Assembly: GCA_041608535.1 (NCBI GenBank)
Contig: JBFISM010000003.1
Location: forward strand, 3,650-67,649
Origin: JBFISM01 sp041608535
Lineage (GTDB): Bacteria; Actinomycetota; Acidimicrobiia; Spongiisociales; UBA5794
Direction: 5' to 3'
DNA: 64,000 nt
Both the position numbers and the translations under genes were made by a program. Position 1 is the stretch's first letter; each line of letters begins with the position of its first letter. The notes below the pieces were generated by a model. It was given only the letters and a program-made list of their open reading frames with translations. It was not told the origin of the DNA and did not search any database. Positions 43,822 through 53,194 of the stretch are shown here, one piece after another.

Positions 43822-44666
43822 TGTACGGAGCCGGACCACAGCGCATCCTCAAGGTGCTCATCGCGGCAGCGACCTTGGTCGTGACCATGGGACCGGCGGC
43901 GGGCGCCAAGCTGTGGAATGAGGGTATGGCTGACGACTGGGAGCTGGTGTTTGCGGACGAGTTCTCCGGAACAGCACTCGACACCACCAAGTGGGTCACC
44001 TGCTACTGGTGGGCGATCGACGGGTGCGCCATCGGCACCAACGGTGAACGGCAGTGGTACCTGCCGGACAACGTCGGCGTCGATGACGGTGAGCTGCGCC
44101 TGACGGCGAGACTCGAGCAAACGACCACCCCCGATGGCGAGCTGCGCCCGTACACCTCGGGGATGGTCTCGACCGGTAGGGCCGGCTCGGATCTCGAAGA
44201 GGAACCTCGCTTCGCCTTCACCTACGGACGAGCCGAGGTCCGAGCTCGTCTCCCGTTCGGGCAGGGTCTGTGGCCGGCGTTCTGGCTGCTGCCGATCGAT
44301 CACGAGTCGCGCCCCGAGATCGACGTGATGGAGGTGCTGGGTCACGACACGGCAACGTTGCGGATGCACTACCACTACACCGACGACGGGGACCGCAGCA
44401 GCCTGGGCAGGAACGTCACGACCACGGATCTGGCGGTGGGATGGCACACGTATGCGGTGGAATGGGGGCCCGACGCCATCATCTGGTATCTCGATGGTCA
44501 CGAGCGGTGGCGAATCGAGGACCGCACCATCATTCCCGATGAACCCATGTATCTGATCGTCAACCTCGCGGTGGGTGGTGAGTTCCCCGGTGAGCCCGAC
44601 GCTGCCACGCCGTTTCCGAGCGTGTACGGCGTCGATCACGTACGCGTGTGGCAGCGGGTCCAGTGA
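43821..44666 (+). CDS. Secreted family 16 glycoside hydrolase
   Basis: The 281-residue protein has a signal peptide (residues 8-28) and a GH16 beta-jelly-roll with the catalytic motif PEIDVMEVLG (Glu-Ile-Asp-x-x-Glu), WELVFADEFSG at the start and WYLDGHERW near the end. Such enzymes cut beta-glucans, galactans or related polymers. Here it could trim the exopolysaccharide made by the locus. The GH16 catalytic set is complete. Confidence 0.93.
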   Translation: MYGAGPQRILKVLIAAATLVVTMGPAAGAKLWNEGMADDWELVFADEFSGTALDTTKWVTCYWWAIDGCAIGTNGERQWYLPDNVGVDDGELRLTARLEQTTTPDGELRPYTSGMVSTGRAGSDLEEEPRFAFTYGRAEVRARLPFGQGLWPAFWLLPIDHESRPEIDVMEVLGHDTATLRMHYHYTDDGDRSSLGRNVTTTDLAVGWHTYAVEWGPDAIIWYLDGHERWRIEDRTIIPDEPMYLIVNLAVGGEFPGEPDAATPFPSVYGVDHVRVWQRVQ

Positions 44667-46990
44667 CGTTCCCCCGTCTTGTCCGGCATCTGCGGGTTCC
44701 GCTATTCCGCAGCGGCTATGCGCTCGTCGCCAACACGGCCGCCACGTCGCTCCTCGGTGCGGTGTATTGGGTGGCGGCTGCGCGCCTCTACGGAGCGGAC
44801 GAGATCGGAGTGGCCTCTGCCTTGATTGCGGCGATGACGCTCCTGTCATCGCTGGCCGCACTCAACCTGAACAGCGCACTCAACCGCTTCCTCCCCGCCG
44901 CCGGAGACCGCGCAGCTCGCCTCGTGTGGTCGTCGTATGCGATCACCGTTCCGCTCTCGGCCATTGCCGCCGCGGTGTTCCTCGCCGGGCTCGAATGGTG
45001 GACTCCGGGGTTGCGCATCATCCGCTCTTCGCCGCCGGCAACGCTCGGCTTCGTAGCCGCCACGATGCTGTGGACCATCTTCGTGCTACAGGATGCAGCT
45101 CTCGCCGGGCTGCGCAAGGCAGGGTGGATACTCACCGAAAACACGGTCTACGGAGTGGTGAAGATCCTCTTGCTCGTGGGGTTCGCCGGTGCGGCCACCG
45201 CACTCGGGCTCTTCGCTTCTTGGACGCTGCCGCTGCTGGCGCTGGTGATCCCGGTGAACCTGGCACTGTTCCGCAGAGCCATCCCGGAGCACCACCGTGC
45301 CACCTTCGAGGCGCAGACCGGGTGGACATCGGCGGCGGTGAGCAGGTTTGCCGCAACCGACTACGTGGCCACGCTGTTGTGGAGGGCCAGTGTGAGCTTG
45401 CTGCCGATCGTCGTGCTCGAGGTGGCCGGAGCGGCGGCCAACGCCTATTTCTATCTGGCCTGGACGATCGCATACACGTTGTACCTGGTGAGCCGCAGCA
45501 CCGGGATCGCGCTGGTGACCGAAGGCGCGCTCGAGCCGGGAAAGCTCGTGGCGTATGCGCGCCGGGTGCTCGCGCAAACCGCGGGGCTCGTGATTCCAGC
45601 GGTGGTGGTGATCGTCGTCGGAGCGCCCTGGCTGCTGCGGGTCTTTGGCCCCGAGTACGCCGCCGAGGGCTCCACGGTGCTGCGGCTTTTGGTGCTCTCG
45701 GCGATTCCGCACATCGTGGTGAGCCTGTACGTGTCCATCGCCAGAGTGGAGCAGTCGTTGCGCTCGATCGTCGTCCTCAATGGGGCGGTGGGTGTGGCGG
45801 TGGTCGCAACGACGTTGGCGTTGCTTCCGACCCTCGGGCTCGCTGGTGTCGGGTGGGCTTGGCTACTCACCCAGACAGCGGCTGCGTTGATCTTGCTGGC
45901 CACCAGGCTTCGCTCGCTGTGGATCCCGCCGGCGGCCGACCTGTCCGTGATGAAGAGGCTGGCTGCGTTCTTCGGTCCGCAGCGGCGCCTGGATCGGGAG
46001 AGTGCGGCGGCACGGGCTCGGCTCCCCGAGGTCATCGACCGGTTGGAGCAGCTCGATGGCCTCGACGCCTGCCGACCGTGGAGAATCGAAGAGTCTCTGC
46101 CCACCGAGCTCGATCTGGCGGTCGCTTCGTTGCGCTGTGGTGGCGACGATGGGCCGGCGGCGGTGGTCAAGCTCGCGGCAACTGCAGGGGCGTCCGCCGG
46201 CGTGCTCGCCGAGGCAGCAGTGCTCCAGGAGCTGCGCACCCTCGATGGGAACTCCGGGTGGCTCCACGGCGTTCCCGCCCTGATCCTCACGGGCGATCTG
46301 GACGGCCTTGCCTTCTTCGTGGAGGAGCATCTCGAAGGGTCCGACGCGCGCCGTCTGGCAAGGTCCCCCGGTGCCCCGCAGCAGCTCGTGACTGTTGCGG
46401 CGGAGTGGATCGGTGCGTTCCACGAAGCAACTCGACGGCCCGTCATCGTCGACGAAGAGTTTGTCGATCGCCTGGTGGACCGGCCGCTGCGAGATCTATC
46501 CGACCTGCTCGACACCGGCAATCGGACCCGGCGTCGCCACCAGCTGGCAGCGGCCGGTCGCAGGTTGCGCGGCGATCTCCTTGGGAAGCGCACGGTGGAG
46601 TGTTGGATTCACGGCGATTTCTGGTTCGGCAACCTGCTGGCGTCGCCCGAGCTCGAAGTGGTCGGAGTCGTCGATTGGGCGCAGAGCGAGCGGCGTGGTC
46701 TACCCGCGCTGGACGTCCTCCATCTCGTGCTCACCGCTCGGGCGCTCGAGCGCGGTGTGTCGCTCGGTACCGTCGCCGTGGAGACGATTGTTGATCAGTC
46801 GTGGACACCATGGGAGGAGAGGGCGCTCGCCGTAGCGCTCCACGACGATGCGGTACCGCTGAGCACGCTCATCATGCTCACGTGGCTACGTCACGTCGCC
46901 TCCAATGTGCGCAAGTCGTACCGGTATCGACGCAGCCTGGTGTGGGCCACCGAGAACGTCGACCAGGTGCTGGGTGCGGTCGGTGGGTGA
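44663..46990 (+). CDS. Flippase (Wzx/MATE-like) fused to APH-type kinase
   Basis: The 775-residue protein has two halves. Residues 1-420 contain 12 or so hydrophobic helices with the pattern of polysaccharide flippases (LFRSGYALVANTAATSLLGAVYWVAAARLYG). Residues 435-775 are soluble and carry an aminoglycoside-phosphotransferase/choline-kinase fold with the catalytic loop CWIHGDFWFGNLL and metal motif VVDWAQSERRG. This suggests that glycan export is coupled to phosphorylation of a lipid, sugar or choline-like group. The GTG at 44663 overlaps the GH16 stop. Confidence 0.87.
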   Translation: MTFPRLVRHLRVPLFRSGYALVANTAATSLLGAVYWVAAARLYGADEIGVASALIAAMTLLSSLAALNLNSALNRFLPAAGDRAARLVWSSYAITVPLSAIAAAVFLAGLEWWTPGLRIIRSSPPATLGFVAATMLWTIFVLQDAALAGLRKAGWILTENTVYGVVKILLLVGFAGAATALGLFASWTLPLLALVIPVNLALFRRAIPEHHRATFEAQTGWTSAAVSRFAATDYVATLLWRASVSLLPIVVLEVAGAAANAYFYLAWTIAYTLYLVSRSTGIALVTEGALEPGKLVAYARRVLAQTAGLVIPAVVVIVVGAPWLLRVFGPEYAAEGSTVLRLLVLSAIPHIVVSLYVSIARVEQSLRSIVVLNGAVGVAVVATTLALLPTLGLAGVGWAWLLTQTAAALILLATRLRSLWIPPAADLSVMKRLAAFFGPQRRLDRESAAARARLPEVIDRLEQLDGLDACRPWRIEESLPTELDLAVASLRCGGDDGPAAVVKLAATAGASAGVLAEAAVLQELRTLDGNSGWLHGVPALILTGDLDGLAFFVEEHLEGSDARRLARSPGAPQQLVTVAAEWIGAFHEATRRPVIVDEEFVDRLVDRPLRDLSDLLDTGNRTRRRHQLAAAGRRLRGDLLGKRTVECWIHGDFWFGNLLASPELEVVGVVDWAQSERRGLPALDVLHLVLTARALERGVSLGTVAVETIVDQSWTPWEERALAVALHDDAVPLSTLIMLTWLRHVASNVRKSYRYRRSLVWATENVDQVLGAVGG

Positions 46991-47077
46991 GCCTGCAGCG
47001 AACACCGGGGGTGGGGGGCGCCGGGGGTACGAAGGCGGCTTCGGTAGATTGGCCGTTCATCGTCGGGGCGGTTATCG

Positions 47078-48892
47078 ATGACTCCATCGCCACAGGTCGC
47101 TGAGCGGCCACCGGTGGCCATCGCTGCCGGTGGATCCGACGGAGCAGCCGCTGCCAGTGTGTTGCGCCACGGGCTGGTCATCGCCGCCGCATCCGGTGTC
47201 TATCTGTGGTCGATAACCAGAGTCGACGCCGCCCACATGACCGACATGGGCATCATCTCCGTGCTCCCCATCGCCGTCTATGCCGCCCTCATCGTCATGA
47301 TCGCCGGCTTCGCCACGGCGGCCCGGGTCGACCTCACGGGTCGAGTGCAGGGCGCATATGTCCTCGGTCTCACGGTGATGCTGCACGGCATGCCACCGCT
47401 GGCGTACGAGTTCCTGCGCTTCTCATGGGCGTGGAAGCACGTGGGCATCGTCGACTACATCCAGCGCTTCGGCGACGTCGATCCGGGAATCGCCAGCCTT
47501 CCCGTTTATCACAACTGGCCCGGCTTCTTCGGGCTCAACGCGTGGATCACCGAGTCGAGCCGGCTCGAGTCGGCCCTGTCGTATGCGTCCTGGTCCCCGA
47601 TCCTCTTCAACCTGCTCTTCGTCGGCGCGCTGTACGTGATGTTCCGCGGGTTTACGACGGATCGCCGGCTCATCTGGACATCGCTGCTGCTCTTCGTCCT
47701 CGGCAACTGGGTGGGACAGGACTACTTCGCTCCACAGGCGTTGGCGTTCTTTCTCTACCTGTTGGTGCTGGCGATCTTGTTGCGCTGGTACCCGCAGGAT
47801 CCGGGCTACCTCGACGACGGTGCGGTGCGTCCCGCCGGTGACGTCGTCGCACCAGGGAGCGTCGCCTCGGTGGCGCTCAGCGGCGTGGTGGTGGCCGGAC
47901 TGTTCGTCATCGCCTCGTCGCATCCGCTGACGCCGGTGATGACCGTTGTGGCTCTGGCCGCCCTCGTCGTCTCCCGGGTGATCAGGGTGAGATGGCCCGT
48001 GGTGGTGATCGCCGTGCTGACCACCGTGTGGGCGCTGGGTCCTGCACGAGAGTTCGTGTTTGCCAACCTCATAGAGGCGGCACGTGAGGCCGGGGGCTTC
48101 CAGGTCAACGTCGACAGCAACCTCGTGGATTTCGAGATCGTCAGCCCGGCGCAGGAGATCATCTCGCTGGTGGCCCGGGGGCTGTCGGCGGCGCTGCTGG
48201 GGCTCGGTGCGCTCGGCTGGCTACGGCGTCGCCGTCGCGGAGTGCGTTCCGGGTGGGTGTCGCTGCTCGCTGCGGTGCCGGCGCTTCTCGTCATGCTCTC
48301 GTCGTACGGCGGCGAGGTGATATTCCGTGCCTATCTCTTCGCCCTGCCTTTCGTTGCCTATCTCGCGGCTTCTCTGTGGTTCGCCGACGAGACCGTGGGG
48401 CGGCGACTCCTCGCGCGATGGACGTTGGGTGCCACGATCGTGGTGCTCACCGCGGCGCTGCTCATCGCAGATTTCGGGGCAGATCGCCGCCAGGTTTTCA
48501 GTGCAGACGAAGTGGCGGCGGCGAACTTCGTCTTCGAGAACGCCAGTGAAGGGGCGTTGATCATCGAGGGGACGCGAGACTATCCGCGGCAGCACCGCAA
48601 TTACGAGAAGTTCGTGTTCCTCCCGCTCGATCGCTCCACACCCGACACGTTGCGTGGCCTGATGGCCGACCCGGCGGAGAGACTCGCCTCGTGGCTGTCC
48701 GACGACGACCGCTACAACGGCGGGTACGTGATCATCACCGAGTCACAGCGGAACACCGTGTCCGATCTCGGGACGCTGCTCGAGCCGACCTTGGATGCGA
48801 TCGAGGAGTCCCTCTTGACATCGGAGCTGTTCGAGGTTGTCTACGAGTCGGGGACGGCTCGGGTCTTTGCGTTGACCGAGGAGGTGTCGTGA
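47078..48892 (+). CDS. Large polytopic membrane protein of polysaccharide locus
   Basis: The 604-residue protein has about 12 hydrophobic helices and a short C-terminal soluble domain (residues 470-604). A loop after TM5 (VGIVDYIQRFGDVDPG, then HNWPGFFGLNAW) and FVLGNWVGQDYFAPQALAFFLYLL resemble actinobacterial glycosyltransferase/polymerase-like proteins in exopolysaccharide loci. It may polymerise or ligate the glycan. The exact family is not recognised. Confidence 0.7.
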   Translation: MTPSPQVAERPPVAIAAGGSDGAAAASVLRHGLVIAAASGVYLWSITRVDAAHMTDMGIISVLPIAVYAALIVMIAGFATAARVDLTGRVQGAYVLGLTVMLHGMPPLAYEFLRFSWAWKHVGIVDYIQRFGDVDPGIASLPVYHNWPGFFGLNAWITESSRLESALSYASWSPILFNLLFVGALYVMFRGFTTDRRLIWTSLLLFVLGNWVGQDYFAPQALAFFLYLLVLAILLRWYPQDPGYLDDGAVRPAGDVVAPGSVASVALSGVVVAGLFVIASSHPLTPVMTVVALAALVVSRVIRVRWPVVVIAVLTTVWALGPAREFVFANLIEAAREAGGFQVNVDSNLVDFEIVSPAQEIISLVARGLSAALLGLGALGWLRRRRRGVRSGWVSLLAAVPALLVMLSSYGGEVIFRAYLFALPFVAYLAASLWFADETVGRRLLARWTLGATIVVLTAALLIADFGADRRQVFSADEVAAANFVFENASEGALIIEGTRDYPRQHRNYEKFVFLPLDRSTPDTLRGLMADPAERLASWLSDDDRYNGGYVIITESQRNTVSDLGTLLEPTLDAIEESLLTSELFEVVYESGTARVFALTEEVS

Positions 48893-49293
48893 GCAGTCCC
48901 GGTCTGCACGCGGTGCACACTCCCGACACGAATGCGGGGCGGCGGCGTCATGGGCTGATGGCGGTTGCCGCCATCGGGGCCGCCCAAGCACTGGCAATCG
49001 GTCTGCAGATCGGGACGCCGCTCCAGCCGTTCCTGTCGATCGTCTTCGTGCTCACCTGCCCTGGGCTCCTCCTGCTCGACCTGGAGCAGCCGACCGACTG
49101 GTCGGCTCGTATGGTCATCGGTATCGGCGCCAGCCTGGCGGTGAACACGGCGATTGCCACCGTGGTTCTGGTGGCCGAGGCGCAATGGACCGCACCACTT
49201 GTCGCTCTGGCGCTCGTGGCGATCGCGGCACTGCCCCGGCACCGGCTGCAGGGCATCGCCGATCGTGTGGGCGCGGTACTCTGGCCGCGCTGA
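48889..49293 (+). CDS. Small membrane protein, 134 aa
   Basis: The GTG at 48889 overlaps the upstream stop by 4 nt. The protein has a polar N-terminus of about 25 residues, then four hydrophobic helices (residues 25-42, 48-65, 75-95 and 100-116) and a basic tail. It is translationally coupled to the large membrane protein, so it may be its partner. No family recognised. Confidence 0.65.
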   Translation: MSSPGLHAVHTPDTNAGRRRHGLMAVAAIGAAQALAIGLQIGTPLQPFLSIVFVLTCPGLLLLDLEQPTDWSARMVIGIGASLAVNTAIATVVLVAEAQWTAPLVALALVAIAALPRHRLQGIADRVGAVLWPR

Positions 49294-49300
49294 CCGGCCC

Positions 49301-49507
49301 TCAGCCGGAGCCCTCGTTCTGCTCGGCGTCGTCGTTCGGATCCCGGTTGCGCTCCAACCAGCGCCGCACCCACCACATCGGGTCGTACGGCCGACCGGCG
49401 TCGGGTAGCGGCTCGCCCCGTCCGGGAAGATCGTCGAACTCTCCGCGTTCCATCGCCTTGCGGATCTCGCGATCGGCCAGGCTCTCGAAGTGTTCCAAAT
49501 CAGCCAC
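49301..49507 (-). CDS. DUF1992 (DnaJ-like C28) small protein
   Basis: The 68-residue protein has the DUF1992 signature FESLADREIRKAMERGEFDDLPGRGEPL followed by PYDPMWWVRRWLERN, with the whole length of the domain but nothing else. Related proteins are DnaJ-homologue-C28-like. It is convergent with the polysaccharide locus and separated from it by 7 nt. Function unknown. Confidence 0.82.
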   Translation of the reverse strand: MADLEHFESLADREIRKAMERGEFDDLPGRGEPLPDAGRPYDPMWWVRRWLERNRDPNDDAEQNEGSG

Positions 49508-49617
49508 GGGACAATGGTGGCAACCAACCGGTAGTGACCCAAATCACAGCGCTTTGTACTGAGCGCCCCGACGATGCGCCGCTGGACGACAGAGGTGGAG
49601 ATCGTGGCCTGGGGGTT

Positions 49618-49900
49618 CGTACCGAGGCGGCCGGTGGCATCACCAACTGCGCCGGGGCCGGCCGATGTGGCTACACCACCCGCCCCGAGCTGGCCTACGC
49701 CTATACGCGGCTCCTCACCCAAGACCAGCACAACGGCCGCACCTACAACCTGCACGGAGAGGCCATCACTCAATACGAGCTCGCGGAGTGCCTCAACAGA
49801 GCATTCGGCACCGATCTGACCTACCCCGATGAACGTCGAGGACTACCGCCAGGATCGGATCGCCGATCTCGGCGAATTCATCGGGACCGTGATCGCCGGG
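49618..49900 (+). pseudogene. Frameshifted fragment of SDR/QOR2-like oxidoreductase
   Basis: Frame 1 reads GGITNCAGAGRCGYTTRPELAYAYTRLL and on to LNRAFGTDLTY, then stops matching. After a shift near 49825, frame 2 continues MNVEDYRQDRIADLGEFIG to VIAG. This is the C-terminal half of a NmrA/QOR2-type NAD(P)H oxidoreductase. The N-terminal half and the last part are missing, so it is a decayed remnant. The fragment resembles homologues from other phyla more than its neighbours in wording, which hints at transfer. Confidence 0.7.
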
Positions 49901-50428
49901 GAACACGATGCCTTGGTCGGTCAGGCGCAGGACGGGCACTCCGTCAGGTACCCGATCTTGAAGCTCGGACAGGGCGACCACGGAGCCGGTAGCGAGCCCG
50001 GTGCAGTCCCCGATGTCGACCTCAGAGGTCGAAGACGCCTTGTGGCTACCGACTTCGGTGGTACCAGCGGCGCTGGGGCCAGGGCTGCGATCAGGACCGC
50101 TGTGACAACAACGTCACTCGACGAAAGCGGGGCACGGGGAGATCCTCTCGGTCGGGTCCGTGAACTTGCCCGGCATCGTTGGCCAGAGCGCTCGTTGCGG
50201 CAAGGTGCCAACTGGACACGGGCTGGTTGACAAGCGACAACTCGACACCGCTGTCGTGTTCCGACCATGGACGGTCCACTCTTGACCAGAAGGTCGATCC
50301 GACAGAGCCACGGTGGGCTCGATGTGGTGCTGGCCCTACTTGCGGAGCGGACCGGGTTCGCCCGGTCTCGAACGATGCGACTCTCTCCTTGTCTGGTCAT
50401 GCCCGGCCGAAAGTGGGCGGATGGGTGA
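49901..50428. other. Gap with no supported gene
   Basis: These 528 nt have open frames on both strands but none with a recognisable domain, ribosome site and start. A minus-strand stretch near 49900-50070 reads VVALSELQDRVPDGVPVLRL without a usable start, perhaps decayed coding DNA next to the SDR remnant. Confidence 0.5.
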
Positions 50429-51550
50429 TCAGCGCAGCGCCCGCACGATGCCTCGCAGGCTGAGCCCGAACGTCCGATACAAGCGCTTGCTCACCAGCAC
50501 CGACAGTGGGAGCAGGCCGACGTGGTCGAGACCCGCGTCCGCCAGCGCTCGGATCTTGTTGACCAGTGTCGGAGGGGAGCCCCACAGCATCATGTGCTCG
50601 ACCACCTCCGCCGGCACTGCCTTCAGCGCGGCAGCTAAGTCGCCCTCGGGGATCGACTCGGGAAGGGCGTCGATGAATCCGCGCCACTCCGGACCGAAGG
50701 GATGTTGGGCGCCGACCTCGGCCCACGTGTCGGCCGAGCCGACCATCACCGCGATGCAGCGGGTGGCGAGTGATTTGTGGAGAACGCTGCGTGCCTCGGC
50801 GTCTGAGCGGGCCAGCACCACGATGCCGAGCAGTGACCAGGTGAAGTCGTCGAGCTCTCGGCCGATTGCGGCTGCGGCACGCTCGATCGTCTGCCGTCCC
50901 TTTTCGTATGTGGCCGGATCGGGTGCGAACGTCGGGAACCATCCGTCGGCATAGGTTCCGGCCAGTCGAAGCATGCGCGGCCCGTGAGCGCCGAGCCAGA
51001 TGCGCGGCTTTCGATCGGCCGGAACGGGCAGATCCAGAATGGCATGGTCGAGCTGAAAGAAGCGGCCCGCAAAGGTGATCGGTTTCGATGAGTCGAAGCC
51101 GGCGCGGATGATCTGCAGGCCCTCCTGCAGGCGGCCAACCGGCTGGTCGAGGGCCAGGCCATAGGGCTCGGTGTTCTCCTTTTCGCCGGCGCCGAGGCCG
51201 AGGATCGGAGGCCGCTTCGCCAGGTGAGCCAGCGTCACCGCCCATTGTGCAAGTGCAATCGGATGGCGCCGCAGGATGTCGGTGACGCCAGTTCCGAGCT
51301 GCATGGAGCCGGCTCGGCTCGCCAGGTGGCCCAGGACCGTGAACGGATCGAGGAACTGATGAGGGCTCGGGATGTCCTTGGCGGCCCACGTGTACTCCCG
51401 GTTCCAGAGATGGCGGGGAACGAAGTCCTGCCAGTGGTCCCACACCTGGAGAGAGCTCACTCCGGCCATCCGGGCTAGACGCGTCACTTGTATGAGCGAG
51501 CGGTGTCCCTGATTGGTGGGAACGACCAATCCAACGGCGATGGGCCGCAT
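50429..51550 (-). CDS. LLM-class (F420-type) oxidoreductase
   Basis: The 373-residue protein is a luciferase-like TIM barrel: VGLVVPTNQGHRSL at the start, GSMQLGTGVTDILRRHPIALAQWAVTL, the conserved ILGLGAGEKENTEPYG, and KPRIWLGAHGPRMLRLAGTYADGW. It resembles methylenetetrahydromethanopterin-reductase-like F420 enzymes. The substrate is unknown. GGAGG precedes the ATG at 51550. Confidence 0.9.
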   Translation of the reverse strand: MRPIAVGLVVPTNQGHRSLIQVTRLARMAGVSSLQVWDHWQDFVPRHLWNREYTWAAKDIPSPHQFLDPFTVLGHLASRAGSMQLGTGVTDILRRHPIALAQWAVTLAHLAKRPPILGLGAGEKENTEPYGLALDQPVGRLQEGLQIIRAGFDSSKPITFAGRFFQLDHAILDLPVPADRKPRIWLGAHGPRMLRLAGTYADGWFPTFAPDPATYEKGRQTIERAAAAIGRELDDFTWSLLGIVVLARSDAEARSVLHKSLATRCIAVMVGSADTWAEVGAQHPFGPEWRGFIDALPESIPEGDLAAALKAVPAEVVEHMMLWGSPPTLVNKIRALADAGLDHVGLLPLSVLVSKRLYRTFGLSLRGIVRALR

Positions 51551-51934
51551 CGTGTGCCTCCTTCTGGAGGTCTACTCCGATTGTCCGGATAGCCGTCGCC
51601 GTGTGAAGGGTCGAACGGCTGGACATGCGCGTCCGTGCCCTCAGTTGCAGAACACGGCACCGGCTCCTGAGGCGCGGTTCGCCCTCGCCGCTGAAGATCT
51701 GTGGCAAGGCCCCGAGGTTGCTCATACCCGAGCCGGGTCAGGTTGGACATCGCGGTATGGAGGGCTTCAGCGTCCCTATACGAAGTTCACCGCGATTCAG
51801 CTCAGGCTTGCGGTCGTGCTCTAGGTGACCGGCCGCCCATCGCCAGCCCTGGTCACAGTGGGCGGAGTGCGGCAACCGGCTCCCACGGATGCTACGCGCC
51901 CACTACCCGCGACATGGCTTGTTCCTTCTGTGCC
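51551..51934. other. Gap holding repeat copy A
   Basis: No gene is supported in these 384 nt. They contain one copy of the dispersed repeat (51761-51825) just beyond the 3' end of the FG-GAP gene. Confidence 0.5.
51761..51825 (+). repeat. Dispersed repeat, copy A (partial)
   Basis: The segment has GCTTCAGCGTCCCTAT then CGAAGTTCACCGCG, matching copies B and C. The first arm of the other copies is missing and the right side ends CTCTAGGTG, related to CTAGGG of B. It lies on the same strand as B and C. Confidence 0.6.
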
Positions 51935-53194
51935 CTAGCGATTCGGAAGGGCCGAGTACACGTAGACGGCTCCAGCGTCTAGGGCGCCCTCGTCGTCGTA
52001 CCAGGCGCCGACTGCGATTGTGCCATTGTCGATCGCTAGTGCACTCCGCCCGAATGCCACGTAATCCGAAACGTCAGTTGGTGAGAGTCTGGCGGCCTCG
52101 ACCCATGCGCCTCGCTCGTTCTTGTACACGTAGAGTGCGCCTTCGTGCGCAGTGAACCCGCCGCCTGCGATAACTCCCAATGTTTCGCCGTCGAGCGTCA
52201 CCCTGCCGAAGAAGTCACCGGCTGCGCCGTCCGAGGCGTTCAGCTTCGCCGTTGGATGCCAGCCGCGGCGGGAACGCTTGAAGATATAGACCGATCCGGA
52301 TGCGTCGCCAAGATCATCGTCACCTGCTGCCCCCACCGCGACCACGTTCCCTGACACTGCCATGGATCCACCAAAACCGTCACCGTCGGTGCCGTCTGGC
52401 GCCGCGATCTTGACCGGATCGTTCCAACCAAAGCGGGACCGGGTGTAGATGTAGCCGGCGCCTGCATTGGTACCGATCTCGTCGTCGCGGGCGTCGCCCA
52501 CAACGATCGTCTCACCGTCGAAGTCCAGCTCCCAGGCGAAATTCTGGATCCCATCATCAGGAGCGGTGAGCTTCCCGGACTCGACCCACCCGGCGCGCAC
52601 CCTGGTCCAGATATATACAGAACCGCCGCCGAGGACGTCTGGGTTCGGTGCACCAGCCACGATGGTGTCCCCAGCAATCCTCACTGACGTACCAAGGAAC
52701 TCGTCATCCTGAATCCCAGCTGGCACCAGCTTGGCGGACTCGACCCAGCCCGACACGGTTCGCGTGAAGACGTACACCGCGCCCTGACGAGCACTGAACA
52801 CCCCGCCATTGTCTTGATCCGAAGCACCAACCACGATCGTGTCACCCTCGATGTCAACCGAGTCGCCGAAATGATCGGAATCCTGGGCGTCCGAGGCAAT
52901 CAACTCAGCGACCTCGGTCCACCCCGACCGCTCCCGCTCGAAGACAATTACCGAACCCGAGAACATCGTATAGAGATCGAAGCCCGTCTTCGACGCAACC
53001 AATGTGTCACCATCAATCGCAGCCGCCTCACCAAAGTAGTCCCCCGATGCAGCGTCGGAGGCAGTGAGCTTCACCTCGAACCAGCGATCCCCATCCAAAC
53101 CGAGCGCCGGAACAGACGTTGCCGTCGCAACCATCGCGGTCGCCAACACCGCAGCCACTGCCACCCGACGCGACATCAAGCTTCGCCCCTCCAT
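51935..53194 (-). CDS. Secreted seven-repeat FG-GAP-like protein
   Basis: The 419-residue protein has a signal peptide (residues 8-32) and seven repeats of about 53 residues, each of the form SDxxxGDxFGxxVxIDGDTIVVGA followed by GSVYVF, a pattern of a seven-bladed beta-propeller. No catalytic site is seen; a binding or adhesion role is inferred. The ATG at 53194 has a strong GGAGGGG site; the open frame upstream to 53347 is not supported. Dispersed repeats A and B stand on either side of it. Confidence 0.8.
   Translation of the reverse strand: MEGRSLMSRRVAVAAVLATAMVATATSVPALGLDGDRWFEVKLTASDAASGDYFGEAAAIDGDTLVASKTGFDLYTMFSGSVIVFERERSGWTEVAELIASDAQDSDHFGDSVDIEGDTIVVGASDQDNGGVFSARQGAVYVFTRTVSGWVESAKLVPAGIQDDEFLGTSVRIAGDTIVAGAPNPDVLGGGSVYIWTRVRAGWVESGKLTAPDDGIQNFAWELDFDGETIVVGDARDDEIGTNAGAGYIYTRSRFGWNDPVKIAAPDGTDGDGFGGSMAVSGNVVAVGAAGDDDLGDASGSVYIFKRSRRGWHPTAKLNASDGAAGDFFGRVTLDGETLGVIAGGGFTAHEGALYVYKNERGAWVEAARLSPTDVSDYVAFGRSALAIDNGTIAVGAWYDDEGALDAGAVYVYSALPNR

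Noticed and set aside
44575..46794. Plus-strand 739-codon ORF over the flippase-kinase gene
   Set aside because: It is a frame shadow with skewed Arg/Ser content and no motif, while the other frame has complete families.
49921..50400. Minus-strand ORF of 159 codons
   Set aside because: Low-complexity Arg/Ser/Pro sequence with no motif and no ribosome site.
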